A stretch of 64,000 nucleotides of DNA, from contig JAKSTZ010000010.1 of NCBI GenBank assembly GCA_024402335.1, positions 1 to 64,000 of the forward strand. Direction: 5' to 3'. A program made the position numbers and the translations under genes. The DNA is from Bacteroidales bacterium (GTDB lineage: Bacteria > Bacteroidota > Bacteroidia > Bacteroidales > UBA1715). The notes under the pieces were generated by a model, which saw only the letters and a program-made list of their open reading frames with translations, made no database searches and was not told where the DNA came from. Shown here piece after piece: positions 55,742-64,000 of this stretch. The first letter of the stretch is position 1; the number at the start of each line of letters is the position of its first letter.

Positions 55742-57091
55742 TTAATTAAATTCCTTTCTCATTACATTAAGTCCTTGACGTAAAATTGATTGCATTTCAA
55801 TCTTAGAAGGACAAACAAATTCACAGATTGCCAAGTCTTCAGGAACAACTTCATAAATACCTAATTGTTCCATCTTGTCAACATCTTCAGCCATAATAGC
55901 TTTGATTAACTGCATTGGATAGATATCCATTGGCAATACATCTTCGTAAATTCCAGTGAATACAAATGCACGTTTACCACCGTTTGTATTTGTATTCAAA
56001 GCATATTTCTTCTTTGGCGACAACCACGAGAAGAATGCTCTACTGAAGCTGTATTTATCGAAACCTGGTGCCAACCAACCCATAAATGTTGGTTTGTTTC
56101 CTTCTTCAATCACAGTCACTTGTGAATCATAATATCCAATGAAATCATTAGCGCCAAGTTTAGTACCAGTTAACACGTTACCGCTGATAACACGCATATT
56201 CTCATCTAATTGTTCTTGTGCCAAGAATGATTGAATATTTGCTCCAAGTATTGTTTTGTAGTAACGAGGATTTTTAACTACACCTGTTAATGCAACAATT
56301 ACACGAGCATCAAAAATTCCTTTTGAGAATAATCTACCAATAATAACAACATCTTGAGGATTAACAACCCAAACGACTTCACCTTTGTTAATAGGATCGA
56401 TATGGTGGATTTGAACGCCAACATTTCCTACTGGGTGTTTGCCCGAGAAGAAATTTTGTTCAACACCTGTGATATTTGTGAAAGTTGTTTTTGCACGACC
56501 TTCTTTATAAATATCAAGGTTCACTGCTCCATCTGTCAACTTCTTCAACGCATTAATACCAATTTGGAAATCATCGGCATACTCTTCTAATGCGAAAGTG
56601 TAATCTGGTGCAAGTGGTGCTGAATCAAAAGCTGACACAAAGATAGATTTTGGCTTATCATTCGGATTTGCGACAACATCGTATGGACGTTGTTTTACGA
56701 ATGGCCAAACTCCAGCTTCCAACATAGCGGAAACAACTTGTTCACGCGACATCGAGTTGAGATCTGCAACATCGAATTTTTTATACTCCGTTTCTTTATC
56801 TGGCGTAACAGTAATATTAAGCAACGCACGTCTTTCACCACGAGTAACAGCAGAAACGGTACCGCTCACTGGAGAGGTAAACTTAACTTCTGGTTGTAAC
56901 TTGTTAATGAATAATGGATCGCCGGCTAAAACTTTATCGCCTTCTTTCACCATTAATTTTGCTGTCAATCCAACAAAATCGGTCGGTTTTAATGCCACTG
57001 AGTCTGGCATTGGGTTTTGTACGAAAATATGTTCGGCTGCGCCTTGCATATTTATGTCAAACCCCTTTCTTAATTTGATAGTTTTTGACAT
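55742..57091 (-). CDS. nqrA: NADH:quinone reductase subunit A
   Basis: NqrA is the cytoplasmic subunit associated with quinone binding. The 449-aa protein starts MSKTIKLRKGFDINMQGAAE and has TDFVGLTAKLMVKEGDKVLA, GVQIHHIDPINKGEVVWVVN and the C-terminal LAICEFVCPSKIEMQSILRQ. It is the first gene of nqrABCDEF and lies 10 bases upstream of nqrB. Confidence 0.97.
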   Translation of the reverse strand: MSKTIKLRKGFDINMQGAAEHIFVQNPMPDSVALKPTDFVGLTAKLMVKEGDKVLAGDPLFINKLQPEVKFTSPVSGTVSAVTRGERRALLNITVTPDKETEYKKFDVADLNSMSREQVVSAMLEAGVWPFVKQRPYDVVANPNDKPKSIFVSAFDSAPLAPDYTFALEEYADDFQIGINALKKLTDGAVNLDIYKEGRAKTTFTNITGVEQNFFSGKHPVGNVGVQIHHIDPINKGEVVWVVNPQDVVIIGRLFSKGIFDARVIVALTGVVKNPRYYKTILGANIQSFLAQEQLDENMRVISGNVLTGTKLGANDFIGYYDSQVTVIEEGNKPTFMGWLAPGFDKYSFSRAFFSWLSPKKKYALNTNTNGGKRAFVFTGIYEDVLPMDIYPMQLIKAIMAEDVDKMEQLGIYEVVPEDLAICEFVCPSKIEMQSILRQGLNVMRKEFN

Positions 57092-57119
57092 TTTGTATAA
57101 TTATTCTATAGAAACGATG

Positions 57120-57127
57120 CAAAAATA
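57120..57127 (-). promoter_or_regulatory. -7 promoter element of the nqr operon
   Basis: Minus-strand TATTTTTG fits TAnnTTTG exactly, 28 bases before the nqrA ATG at 57091. Confidence 0.6.
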
Positions 57128-57402
57128 AAAATTTCCGTGAATAAACAGTAAGCGAAAGTAAGAAAAATACTACCACTTTAGTGTTTTTTGTAATCTTCCC
57201 TCTCTCCTCCTCTTTACCGACTTTTACAAACAATTTAATACCTGTCACTATGTTAAATTTTCTATCCTATATGACCTGTAAAACTAACTAAAATAAAATC
57301 AGTAAAAAGAAAGGGGAAAAATCACCACCGTATTTTCTTTTTTGTTTCATTTTTTTACTTTATTTGCAAAAAAATTACAAATTTTATGATTGACAGAAAA
57401 CG
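57128..57402. other. Divergent intergenic region nqrA / decarboxylase
   Basis: No ORF is convincing. Besides the nqr promoter it has pyrimidine-rich stretches (CCCTCTCTCCTCC near 57199) and a weak -7-like TTTATTTG about 31 bases before the decarboxylase ATG at 57403. Confidence 0.5.
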
Positions 57403-58821
57403 ATGAAGAATACCTATTTTGATTTGATAGAACAAAGTTTCTACTTCCCACAGGAGGGATTCGACCTCCGCGATGGTTTCCTTACATTTCAAGGAGTTTC
57501 TCTCAAATATTTAATAGAAAAATATGGTACGCCATTCCGGTTTATCTATTTGCCGAAAATTGGTGAACAAATTCGAAAGTCGCGCAATCTTTTCAACAAA
57601 GCTATCAAATATTACAACTATAAAGGCAATTACGAATATTGTTATTGTACTAAGTGTAATCACTTCTACCACGTAATAAACGAGGCTTTAAAGCATAATG
57701 TCAATCTTGAAACGTCGTCTTCATTTGACATAGATCTTATATTAAAATTATACCAAGCAAAGAAAGTTGATAAACATCTTACTGTTGTACATAATGGTTA
57801 CAAAACAGATGAATATCTACGCAAAATCGTCATGCTTCGTGACCTTGGTTTCCATAACACTATCACTATTCTTGACAGTACGGAAGAACTTGATCGATTG
57901 GAAAGAGTTATGGGCAGAAAAAAACTTAAAGTTGGTATCCGTATGGCCATCAACGAAGAGTCGCAGTCTGCATACTATACTTCTCGTCTCGGTATTCGCC
58001 CAAATGAAATTCTTCATTTCTACAAACGTCTAAAAACGAAAAAGAATTTAGAACTAAAAATGCTTCACTTCTTCGTTGATTCTGGTATAAAAGATAGTTT
58101 GTACTATTGGGGAGAATTCCAAAAAGCACTAAAAGTGTACATTGATTTGAAAAAGCAATGCGACACGCTTGATTCTCTTGACTTAGGCGGTGGTCTTCCT
58201 ATCAGAAACCATTTAGGTTTTGAATATGATTACGATTATATTATCGGCGAAATCATAAAAAACATTAAGGAAGCGTGCGCAAGAGATAAAGTTGACGACC
58301 CAAACATTTTCACAGAATTTGGTAAATACACAGTTGGAGAAAGTGGCGCCATCATATTCCAAGTACTAGAACAAAAACAACAAAACGACACTGAATGTTG
58401 GTACATCATCAACAATAGTTTGATGAACACTATTCCAGATGCTTGGAGTATCCACGAAAAATTCATCCTACTTCCTATCAACAAATGGAAAAACGAATAT
58501 AAACGTGTAAATATTGGTGGTATTAGTTGCGACCATTCCGACTACTACAATTCCGAAGACTTGAATCAGGAAGTTATGTTACCTTCATATTCGGAAAAAG
58601 AAAAAGAACCATTATATATTGGATTTTTCCATACAGGAGCTTACCAAGATTCAATCAGCGGATATGGTGGTATAAAGCACTGCTTGATTCCTTCTCCTAA
58701 ATATATAGTAATTGACAGAGATGACACAGGAAATATTGTCGATTACCTTTATCGAGAAGAACAAAGTGCCGAGGATATGTTCAATATTCTTGGATATAAC
58801 GAAGCTGACAAAAGGAAATAA
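57403..58821 (+). CDS. Fold-type III PLP-dependent decarboxylase (arginine decarboxylase-like)
   Basis: The 472-aa protein resembles the Orn/DAP/Arg decarboxylase group 2 family. The PLP-lysine motif is YCYCTKCNHFYHVINEA, where Lys occupies the place of the K in the family's YAxKxN. ETSSSFDIDLILKLYQAKKV follows, and LGIRPNEI and LDSLDLGGGLPIRNHLGF (the GGG phosphate loop) are present. IGFFHTGAYQDSISGYGGIK near the C-terminus carries the usual GAY motif. At 472 aa it is much shorter than E. coli SpeA (about 650) but longer than many DAP decarboxylases. The substrate is probably arginine or a related amino acid for polyamine synthesis; this is inference. Confidence 0.82.
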   Translation: MKNTYFDLIEQSFYFPQEGFDLRDGFLTFQGVSLKYLIEKYGTPFRFIYLPKIGEQIRKSRNLFNKAIKYYNYKGNYEYCYCTKCNHFYHVINEALKHNVNLETSSSFDIDLILKLYQAKKVDKHLTVVHNGYKTDEYLRKIVMLRDLGFHNTITILDSTEELDRLERVMGRKKLKVGIRMAINEESQSAYYTSRLGIRPNEILHFYKRLKTKKNLELKMLHFFVDSGIKDSLYYWGEFQKALKVYIDLKKQCDTLDSLDLGGGLPIRNHLGFEYDYDYIIGEIIKNIKEACARDKVDDPNIFTEFGKYTVGESGAIIFQVLEQKQQNDTECWYIINNSLMNTIPDAWSIHEKFILLPINKWKNEYKRVNIGGISCDHSDYYNSEDLNQEVMLPSYSEKEKEPLYIGFFHTGAYQDSISGYGGIKHCLIPSPKYIVIDRDDTGNIVDYLYREEQSAEDMFNILGYNEADKRK

Positions 58822-58825
58822 AACA

Positions 58826-58860
58826 TGAGAGACGCAAATTCATGCGTCTCTATTTGTTTT
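58826..58860 (+). terminator. Terminator of the decarboxylase gene (AGAGACGCA type)
   Basis: AGAGACGCA (58828-58836) and TGCGTCTCT (58843-58851) pair around AATTCA, then a T-rich run. It is nearly the same stem as the nqr terminator at 51111. Confidence 0.85.
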
Positions 58861-58962
58861 TTCACAAAACATTTCATATAATTGCACATAGTAATCACTA
58901 AAAATTATTGCCTATAGGATATATCTACTTTTCAAAATTGTTTAATTCTTAAAAGAATTGGT

Positions 58963-59547
58963 ATGAAAAGTACATTATCCGACCAAGAATTGGTCCTTGC
59001 CTTCATTTCTGGCGATAATTCAGCAATGGATGTTATTATAAACAGATACAACAAGAAAATCTTGTATTATATCCGCCATTCTATTAAAGACACAATGATT
59101 TCGGAAGACTTGTGCCAAGAAACTTTCATGAAAGCTATCAACTCGTTACGACAAAACGGTTACCATGATGAAGGATATTTTTCTGCATGGCTATTCCGTA
59201 TTGCACACAACCTTATTATAGACCATTACCGAAAAGAAACAAAATTCAAGACAGTTTCTAACGAAACTACAGATGTTGATCTTTTCAACAATGCTAAATT
59301 TTCAGACGAAACGATAGAAAACAAAATAATAAAGACACAAATCAATAGTGACTTAAAAGAATTAATCCATCTCCTACCCGAAGATCAGAAAACAACTGTA
59401 CTAATGCGTGTAAATCTACAAATGAGTTTCAAGGAAATTGCAGATGCACAAGGTATAAGTATAAACACAGCATTGGGTAGAATGCGATATGCAATTATCA
59501 ATCTACGAAAAATGATATCGGAAAAAAATTTAACGATGATTGCCTAA
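58963..59547 (+). CDS. ECF-type RNA polymerase sigma factor
   Basis: The 194-aa sigma-70-family protein has region 2 (NKKILYYIRHSIKDTMISED, LCQETFMKAI, YFSAWLFRIAHNLIIDHYRK) and region 4 (LPEDQKTTVLMRVNLQMSFK then EIADAQGISINTALGRMRYA). No region 1 or 3 is present, so it belongs to the ECF group. No anti-sigma gene follows; a terminator ends the gene, so the partner, if any, lies elsewhere. The last residues after the region 4 helix are short and uncharged, with no extra C-terminal domain. Confidence 0.9.
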   Translation: MKSTLSDQELVLAFISGDNSAMDVIINRYNKKILYYIRHSIKDTMISEDLCQETFMKAINSLRQNGYHDEGYFSAWLFRIAHNLIIDHYRKETKFKTVSNETTDVDLFNNAKFSDETIENKIIKTQINSDLKELIHLLPEDQKTTVLMRVNLQMSFKEIADAQGISINTALGRMRYAIINLRKMISEKNLTMIA

Positions 59548-59548
59548 A

Positions 59549-59585
59549 TAAAAAAGCATCGAAAAACCGATGCTTTTTTATTTTA
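59549..59585. terminator. Bidirectional terminator between sigma factor and polyprenyl synthetase
   Basis: AAAAAAGCATCG and CGATGCTTTTTT pair around AAAAAC; A and T runs on both sides allow termination of both convergent genes. The minus-strand stop codon at 59583 lies within its edge. Confidence 0.85.
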
Positions 59586-60575
59586 ATATTCCCTATTGAG
59601 CAATTCATCCATAAACAACCGCAACTCTTGCTTTTGCGCTTCTGCTACAGCAATTTCGTCAACCAAAGTTTTAGCTTTAGCAAAATACTCTTTTATTAAT
59701 GCAACCGTTTGACCTTTGACATCAGCTTTATTGTACAAAGACACCACTGCATCAAATTTTTCTTTTTCATCACAAGTAAGTTCCGACATCAAAGAAGATA
59801 ATCGTTTTTTATCCTCACCTTGTAATGTTTCCAATGCCTTTATAAGCAAATATGTCTTTTTATTTACGCGAATATCGCCACCGATTTTCTTACCGAAAGT
59901 CTTTTCATTTCCATACGTATCAAGTACGTCATCTTGTAACTGGAAAGCTACTCCTAACAAACGACCGATTTCGTACATTTTTTGAGCATCAACTTCGTTA
60001 GCGCCACCGACAATAGAGCCTGCTTTCAAACAAGCAGCAAGTAAAACAGACGTCTTTAATTCTATCATCTTTAGATATACAGATTCTGTCACCAACGCAT
60101 TTTGCAACGACGCTTTTTCTAAATCAATATCGTATTGTTGACCTTCACAAACCTCCAAAGCAGTCTTGTTTAACAAAGGGAACAATTTCATTACATTCTC
60201 ACCAGCTACAAAAAAAAAACGATAAGCAATAATCATTACTGCATCACCAGAGAGAATAGCTGTATTTTCGTCCCATTTAACATGAACAGTTGGAATTCCA
60301 CGACGGATAGATGCCTTATCCATAATATCATCATGAATCAATGTAAAGTTGTGAAATGTTTCAAAAGCCAACGCAACTGGTAACGCATTTTCAAACGAAC
60401 CAGAAAACATTTTTGAAGCAAGCAATACTAACGAAGCACGTACACGCTTACCACCATTTTGCAAAATATATTTACAAGGTTCATATAATCCTGCAGGTTC
60501 ATCAAAATTCTTTTGTTGCAAGCGAGCAACCAAAGCATCATTCACACAGGACTGATAAGATTCCAAACTTTTCAT
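59583..60575 (-). CDS. Polyprenyl synthetase (trans-isoprenyl diphosphate synthase)
   Basis: The enzyme condenses isopentenyl diphosphate with allylic diphosphates. The 330-aa protein starts at ATG 60575 (MKSLESYQSCVNDALVARLQ). The first Asp-rich motif is LIHDDIMDKASIRRG and the second is LGVAFQLQDDVLDTYG, with GGKRVRASLVLLASKMF upstream. In the first motif there are two residues between the Asp pairs (DDIMD), as in bacterial medium/long-chain synthases. Chain length is not predictable. It is the last gene of an operon with the epimerase and MMPL transporter. Confidence 0.92.
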   Translation of the reverse strand: MKSLESYQSCVNDALVARLQQKNFDEPAGLYEPCKYILQNGGKRVRASLVLLASKMFSGSFENALPVALAFETFHNFTLIHDDIMDKASIRRGIPTVHVKWDENTAILSGDAVMIIAYRFFFVAGENVMKLFPLLNKTALEVCEGQQYDIDLEKASLQNALVTESVYLKMIELKTSVLLAACLKAGSIVGGANEVDAQKMYEIGRLLGVAFQLQDDVLDTYGNEKTFGKKIGGDIRVNKKTYLLIKALETLQGEDKKRLSSLMSELTCDEKEKFDAVVSLYNKADVKGQTVALIKEYFAKAKTLVDEIAVAEAQKQELRLFMDELLNREY

Positions 60576-60581
60576 AATCAA

Positions 60582-61529
60582 CTATTTATTCATATCAAAC
60601 AAGCCTTCTGCCAACATTTTCTCAATACCTTCTTCAAGCGTTGTCAATGGTCGTTGTAATAATTCCGTACACATAAATGTGTTATCAGGACAACGTCTCT
60701 TCATATCGCCGTCTTTTAATGGGGCTATATGCACAATCTTTGAAGAAGAGTTGGTTTTCTTCACAATAAGTTCTGCAAGACTTTGTATTGTAATTTCTTG
60801 ATTTCCACCAATATTGGCAACTTGATTTATCATCAAATTTTTCTCGAATGCATTTATACAAGCATCCACATTGTCATCTACATAACAGAACGTGCGCGTT
60901 TGGGATCCATCCCCATAGATTTCAATATCTTGATTTTTCATAGCTTTGATAATGAATCTACTCATCACAAAATCAAGACTTTGACGTGGACCATACGTAT
61001 TAAAGAAACGGAATATAGAATATTGCAAACCATATTCCTGATTATAAGAACGAAGATAAGCTTCACCTAAATTCTTAACAACAGCATACGGTACACGGGA
61101 ATTTAGCGGTGTTGTATCAACACGTTGTGGAATTTCGAACGGCTCGCCATATACTTCCGAAGAAGATGAGAAGAATAAACGTTTCACACCTGTTTCTTCT
61201 GATAGTTTACAAATATTGCGAATACCATCAATATCCTCTAAAACTTGCAAAGGATGCGCTTGCGTTCTTTGTACACCGACCATTGCTGCATAATGAAACA
61301 CATAATCAAACTGATACGTACGCATTATGTGAGCTATACTCTCATAATTATTGACATCGCATTTGAAAAACTTCCAATTCGGATTTTCCTTAGATGGAAG
61401 TTTACGCATATCTCCCGTAGATAAATCATCGGCGATGACAACATAATATGATTCATTTTTTAGCAGTTTATCTACTAAACAACTACCGATAAAACCTGCA
61501 CCACCTGTAACAAGAATATTGATTTTCAT
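60582..61529 (-). CDS. NAD-dependent epimerase/dehydratase (SDR family)
   Basis: The 315-aa extended SDR protein starts MKINILVTGGAGFIGSCLVD. The catalytic serines lie in FFSSSSEVYGEP, and the YxxxK pair in VPYAVVKNLGE. RFFNTYGPRQ and YGDGSQTRTFCYVDDNVDA are the family C-terminal motifs. It resembles UDP-glucuronate decarboxylase and related UDP-sugar epimerases; the substrate is not certain. It is only about 30% like the epimerase at 5868 by eye. It begins 4 bases after the MMPL stop and its own stop is 6 bases before the synthetase start. Confidence 0.88.
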   Translation of the reverse strand: MKINILVTGGAGFIGSCLVDKLLKNESYYVVIADDLSTGDMRKLPSKENPNWKFFKCDVNNYESIAHIMRTYQFDYVFHYAAMVGVQRTQAHPLQVLEDIDGIRNICKLSEETGVKRLFFSSSSEVYGEPFEIPQRVDTTPLNSRVPYAVVKNLGEAYLRSYNQEYGLQYSIFRFFNTYGPRQSLDFVMSRFIIKAMKNQDIEIYGDGSQTRTFCYVDDNVDACINAFEKNLMINQVANIGGNQEITIQSLAELIVKKTNSSSKIVHIAPLKDGDMKRRCPDNTFMCTELLQRPLTTLEEGIEKMLAEGLFDMNK

Positions 61530-61533
61530 ATCG

Positions 61534-63912
61534 TTATTCTATTTGCAAATCTTCTAGTTCTATATCTTCTTCTTCGTTATAAATATCAAGCAATGGCTCT
61601 TGAAAATGCTTGGTTGTGATTTTCTTATCTAATGTTAGAAGAAGACTTGGCAACAATAAATTATTAAACACCATAGCAAACAACAATGTCATCGCTACAA
61701 GGCTACCCATCGCTTCCGTTCCACCAAATTGTGAGAACATAAAGATACCAAAGCCAAAGAACAAAATAATCGACGTTGATACCATACTTGGCGAAGTTTC
61801 GCGAATAGCTAATTCAACAGCTTCTTTTATACTCCATCCCGATGTTTTCAATCCTTGTCTATATCGAGACAAGAAATGTATTGTATCATCAACAGAAATA
61901 CCAAATGCAATACTGAATACCAATATAGTAGAAACTTTAATTGGAATACCGAAAAATCCCATTAACGCTGCCGTAAAGAACATAGGAAGAATATTTGGCA
62001 CCAACGATACAAGTACCATTCGTTTCGAGCGGAACAATAATGCCATAAATAAACCTACAATTACAATAGCAAGCGCAACACTACTAAACAAATTCTTCAA
62101 AAGATATTGTGAACCTTTGAAATAAATTACACTCGTACCAGTAATCAACGTTTTATAACGATCGGTTGGGAAAATTGCATCCAAATCCTCTTGCAAATCC
62201 TTTTCCAATTGAGCCATTTTTGTTGTACCGATATCTTTTACACTACAACGAACACGAATTTTCGTTCCTGTAGAATCAACCATAGAATACTGCAATGAAC
62301 CTAATCCCTGTCCAGCTCCTTTTGCCAATTTTTTCAATTTATTTTGATAGAAAATATCGGTTGAATTTGGTAACGTATAGTAGTTTGGATCACCACCATT
62401 GTGTGCCTGCCAGCTAAACTTCAAGAAATCAATGATAGACAACGGTTTCGCTATCTCTGTATAAGTTGCAAGACTGTCAACCAATTGATCTATTTTACGT
62501 AGAAATTCCTTATCGCGAATAATATTGACCTTCGCAGTATCTTCTATTTGTATTTCTAAAGGTAAAACCCCATTAAATTTCTCCTCTGCATAATGCAAGT
62601 CTACCATAATGATATCGTGTTGAGGCAAATCATCCACCACATAGCCGGTACGATGAATTTTTGTCATTCCATAGAAAACCACAACAGACAGAACTATTGT
62701 TGTTGAATATATAATCGGACGTTTTGTAGAAGTCCAATTTACAATAACATCTACCACTTTTTCGAACAATCTGCTGTCCAAATGTTTCAACATTTTATCC
62801 GAAGGAGGAGCCAAATAGCTAAATATGATTGTCAATAATGTGATAGAGAAAACGAAAATTCCAAGAATACCCAAAGCTGCAACCAAACCAAATTCTTTCA
62901 TTATGGTACTTTCAGTAACCAAGAATGTCAAGAAACCAACAGCAGTTGTCAAGTTAGACAAGAACAATGAATTTCCTACTTTATAAATTACACGTTGCAA
63001 AGCCTTTATTTTGTTTCCATGAGCAGCATATTCCTGATGATATTTATTCAAGAAGAACACACAGTTCGGGACGCTTATCACTATAATCAAAGAAGGCATC
63101 ATAGCGCTCAGCATCGTCAATTCGTAATTGAAAATACCCATCCAACCGAGTACCCAAATCACAGAAATTAAAACTACCAACATTGAGAACATAACGTTCT
63201 TTATCGAGCGGAAGATTACGTATAAAATCAATGCACAAATCAAGACCGCAAGCACAGCAAAAAACTTCAATTCTGCTTGCAATTTCAATGAAGTCTGTGT
63301 ACGCACATACGGCATACCAGTTATAAATACAGGAATAGATGAGCTTTCAGAAAAATCACGAACTATAGATTCAATCTGTGCAATCAATTCTTCTCGATCT
63401 GGACTATCCAATATACTTTGACGTATAGTTAGCATAAGAACATACACATCATGTTCCTTACTGAACAACATTCCTTCATACAAAGGTTGATTCAAAATCA
63501 ATTTCGAAATAGAATCCAATTCTTCTTGCGTTTGCGGACGTTCTTCAAAGAATTTTTTCACACGTGTACCTGACTCGCTTATTTGTACAGCATGTGCAAC
63601 CGACATAATATTGTCAACCCCATCGATACTGAACAACGTGTCACACATATCTTCAAACGCATTGAATTTCTGCAAATTAAAGATATCACTCGTTTTCAGA
63701 CCAACAATCAACCCATTGGCATCAGAACCAAAATCACTTTTGAATTGTTTGAATTTTATAAACGACGAATCCGTTTCTGGCAACAATGCCGCATACTCAT
63801 ACGACAAATGAACTTTTTTTGCTTCATAGGCCATTCCTACTGTAAAAATGGAAAGCGCAACTATGATTGCAACCCTATATTTAAGAATAAATCTTGCTAC
63901 TTTAACCCACAT
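61534..63912 (-). CDS. MMPL/RND-family transporter
   Basis: The 792-aa protein has two halves of six membrane helices, each with a large extracytoplasmic domain after the first helix. Helix 1 is FILKYRVAIIVALSIFTVGM. The first sterol-sensing-like block is AVLICALILYVIFRSIKNVM and the second AIVIVGLFMALLFRSKRMVL. The conserved helix 10 segment is FSIAFGISVDDTIHFLSRYR with the DD pair used in proton relay. This group includes HpnN-type lipid and hopanoid exporters; the cargo here is unknown, but co-transcription with a polyprenyl synthetase and an epimerase suggests lipid-linked material. Confidence 0.9.
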   Translation of the reverse strand: MWVKVARFILKYRVAIIVALSIFTVGMAYEAKKVHLSYEYAALLPETDSSFIKFKQFKSDFGSDANGLIVGLKTSDIFNLQKFNAFEDMCDTLFSIDGVDNIMSVAHAVQISESGTRVKKFFEERPQTQEELDSISKLILNQPLYEGMLFSKEHDVYVLMLTIRQSILDSPDREELIAQIESIVRDFSESSSIPVFITGMPYVRTQTSLKLQAELKFFAVLAVLICALILYVIFRSIKNVMFSMLVVLISVIWVLGWMGIFNYELTMLSAMMPSLIIVISVPNCVFFLNKYHQEYAAHGNKIKALQRVIYKVGNSLFLSNLTTAVGFLTFLVTESTIMKEFGLVAALGILGIFVFSITLLTIIFSYLAPPSDKMLKHLDSRLFEKVVDVIVNWTSTKRPIIYSTTIVLSVVVFYGMTKIHRTGYVVDDLPQHDIIMVDLHYAEEKFNGVLPLEIQIEDTAKVNIIRDKEFLRKIDQLVDSLATYTEIAKPLSIIDFLKFSWQAHNGGDPNYYTLPNSTDIFYQNKLKKLAKGAGQGLGSLQYSMVDSTGTKIRVRCSVKDIGTTKMAQLEKDLQEDLDAIFPTDRYKTLITGTSVIYFKGSQYLLKNLFSSVALAIVIVGLFMALLFRSKRMVLVSLVPNILPMFFTAALMGFFGIPIKVSTILVFSIAFGISVDDTIHFLSRYRQGLKTSGWSIKEAVELAIRETSPSMVSTSIILFFGFGIFMFSQFGGTEAMGSLVAMTLLFAMVFNNLLLPSLLLTLDKKITTKHFQEPLLDIYNEEEDIELEDLQIE

Positions 63913-63984
63913 GGATTTTTTACATAAAATTTGTGCTAAAATAACATTTTTCGGTGATTTTAGTCCGTATTATTTGAAAATATC

Positions 63985-63992
63985 TACCTTTG
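63985..63992 (+). promoter_or_regulatory. -7 promoter element pointing out of the window
   Basis: TACCTTTG on the plus strand fits TAnnTTTG. No coding sequence follows inside the window, so it probably serves a gene starting just beyond 64000. Confidence 0.45.
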
Positions 63993-64000
63993 AACAAATA

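Noticed and set aside
58963-59547. Sigma factor as part of a sigma/anti-sigma/SusCD polysaccharide locus
   Set aside because: A terminator follows directly and no FecR-like, SusC or SusD gene is nearby.

Overview
The window looks like a chromosomal segment of a low-GC member of the Bacteroidetes, probably order Bacteroidales. Several things point that way: the -7 promoter element TAnnTTTG (not a sigma70 -10 box) stands in front of many genes and both tRNAs; start codons are preceded by A-rich stretches rather than Shine-Dalgarno sequences; an Na+-translocating NADH:quinone reductase (nqrABCDEF) is present; and there are BspA-type leucine-rich repeat and DUF3078 proteins, an AAA_14/DUF4143 ATPase and a GH57/GT4/debranching glycogen cluster. 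I cannot name the genus. Most of the window is core genome; no prophage, complete insertion sequence, CRISPR array or recognised defence island is visible.

Layout. 1-6.9 kb: tRNA-Leu, a DsbD-type thiol reductase, a DUF3078 outer-membrane protein, then a small coiled-coil gene, zapA, a probable 6S RNA, rny and a sugar-nucleotide epimerase. 6.9-14.1 kb: FKBP isomerase, TrmH-family rRNA methyltransferase, pgi, a DMT transporter and a large secreted metallopeptidase-like beta-propeller protein. 14.2-31.1 kb (all minus): one uninterrupted str-S10-spc-alpha ribosomal superoperon of 32 genes from rpsL to rplQ, with secY, infA, rpmJ and rpoA but without tuf, map or adk. 31.2-37.5 kb: a BspA-like surface protein, a hypoxanthine-DNA-glycosylase-like gene, an AAA ATPase preceded by a 33-bp repeat array, a D-2-hydroxyacid dehydrogenase, a DEDDh exonuclease and tRNA-Gly. 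37.5-44.9 kb (minus): a glycogen/alpha-glucan operon whose first gene, the debranching enzyme, carries an in-frame TAG. 44.9-51.1 kb: a WG-repeat protein, xerD, a block of unknown genes including two paralogous lipoproteins, and a DedA protein. 51.1-57.1 kb: the nqr operon. 57.4-63.9 kb: a PLP-dependent decarboxylase, an ECF sigma factor, and a minus-strand operon of MMPL/RND transporter, epimerase and polyprenyl synthetase.

How the parts work together. The superoperon makes much of the ribosome, the Sec channel and the RNA polymerase alpha subunit. NQR links NADH oxidation to Na+ export. Debranching enzyme, glycosyltransferase, GH57 amylase and glucan phosphorylase form a glycogen turnover unit that feeds hexose phosphates to Pgi. 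The most notable departures from routine are the amber codon in the debranching gene, the promoter-bearing 33-bp repeat array before the ATPase, a (GT)12 tract plus terminator-like hairpin in the leader of the glycosylase/BspA operon, the 6S-like RNA, and the uncharacterised lipoprotein pair. I found no clearly novel multi-gene system; the lipoprotein block is the closest candidate.
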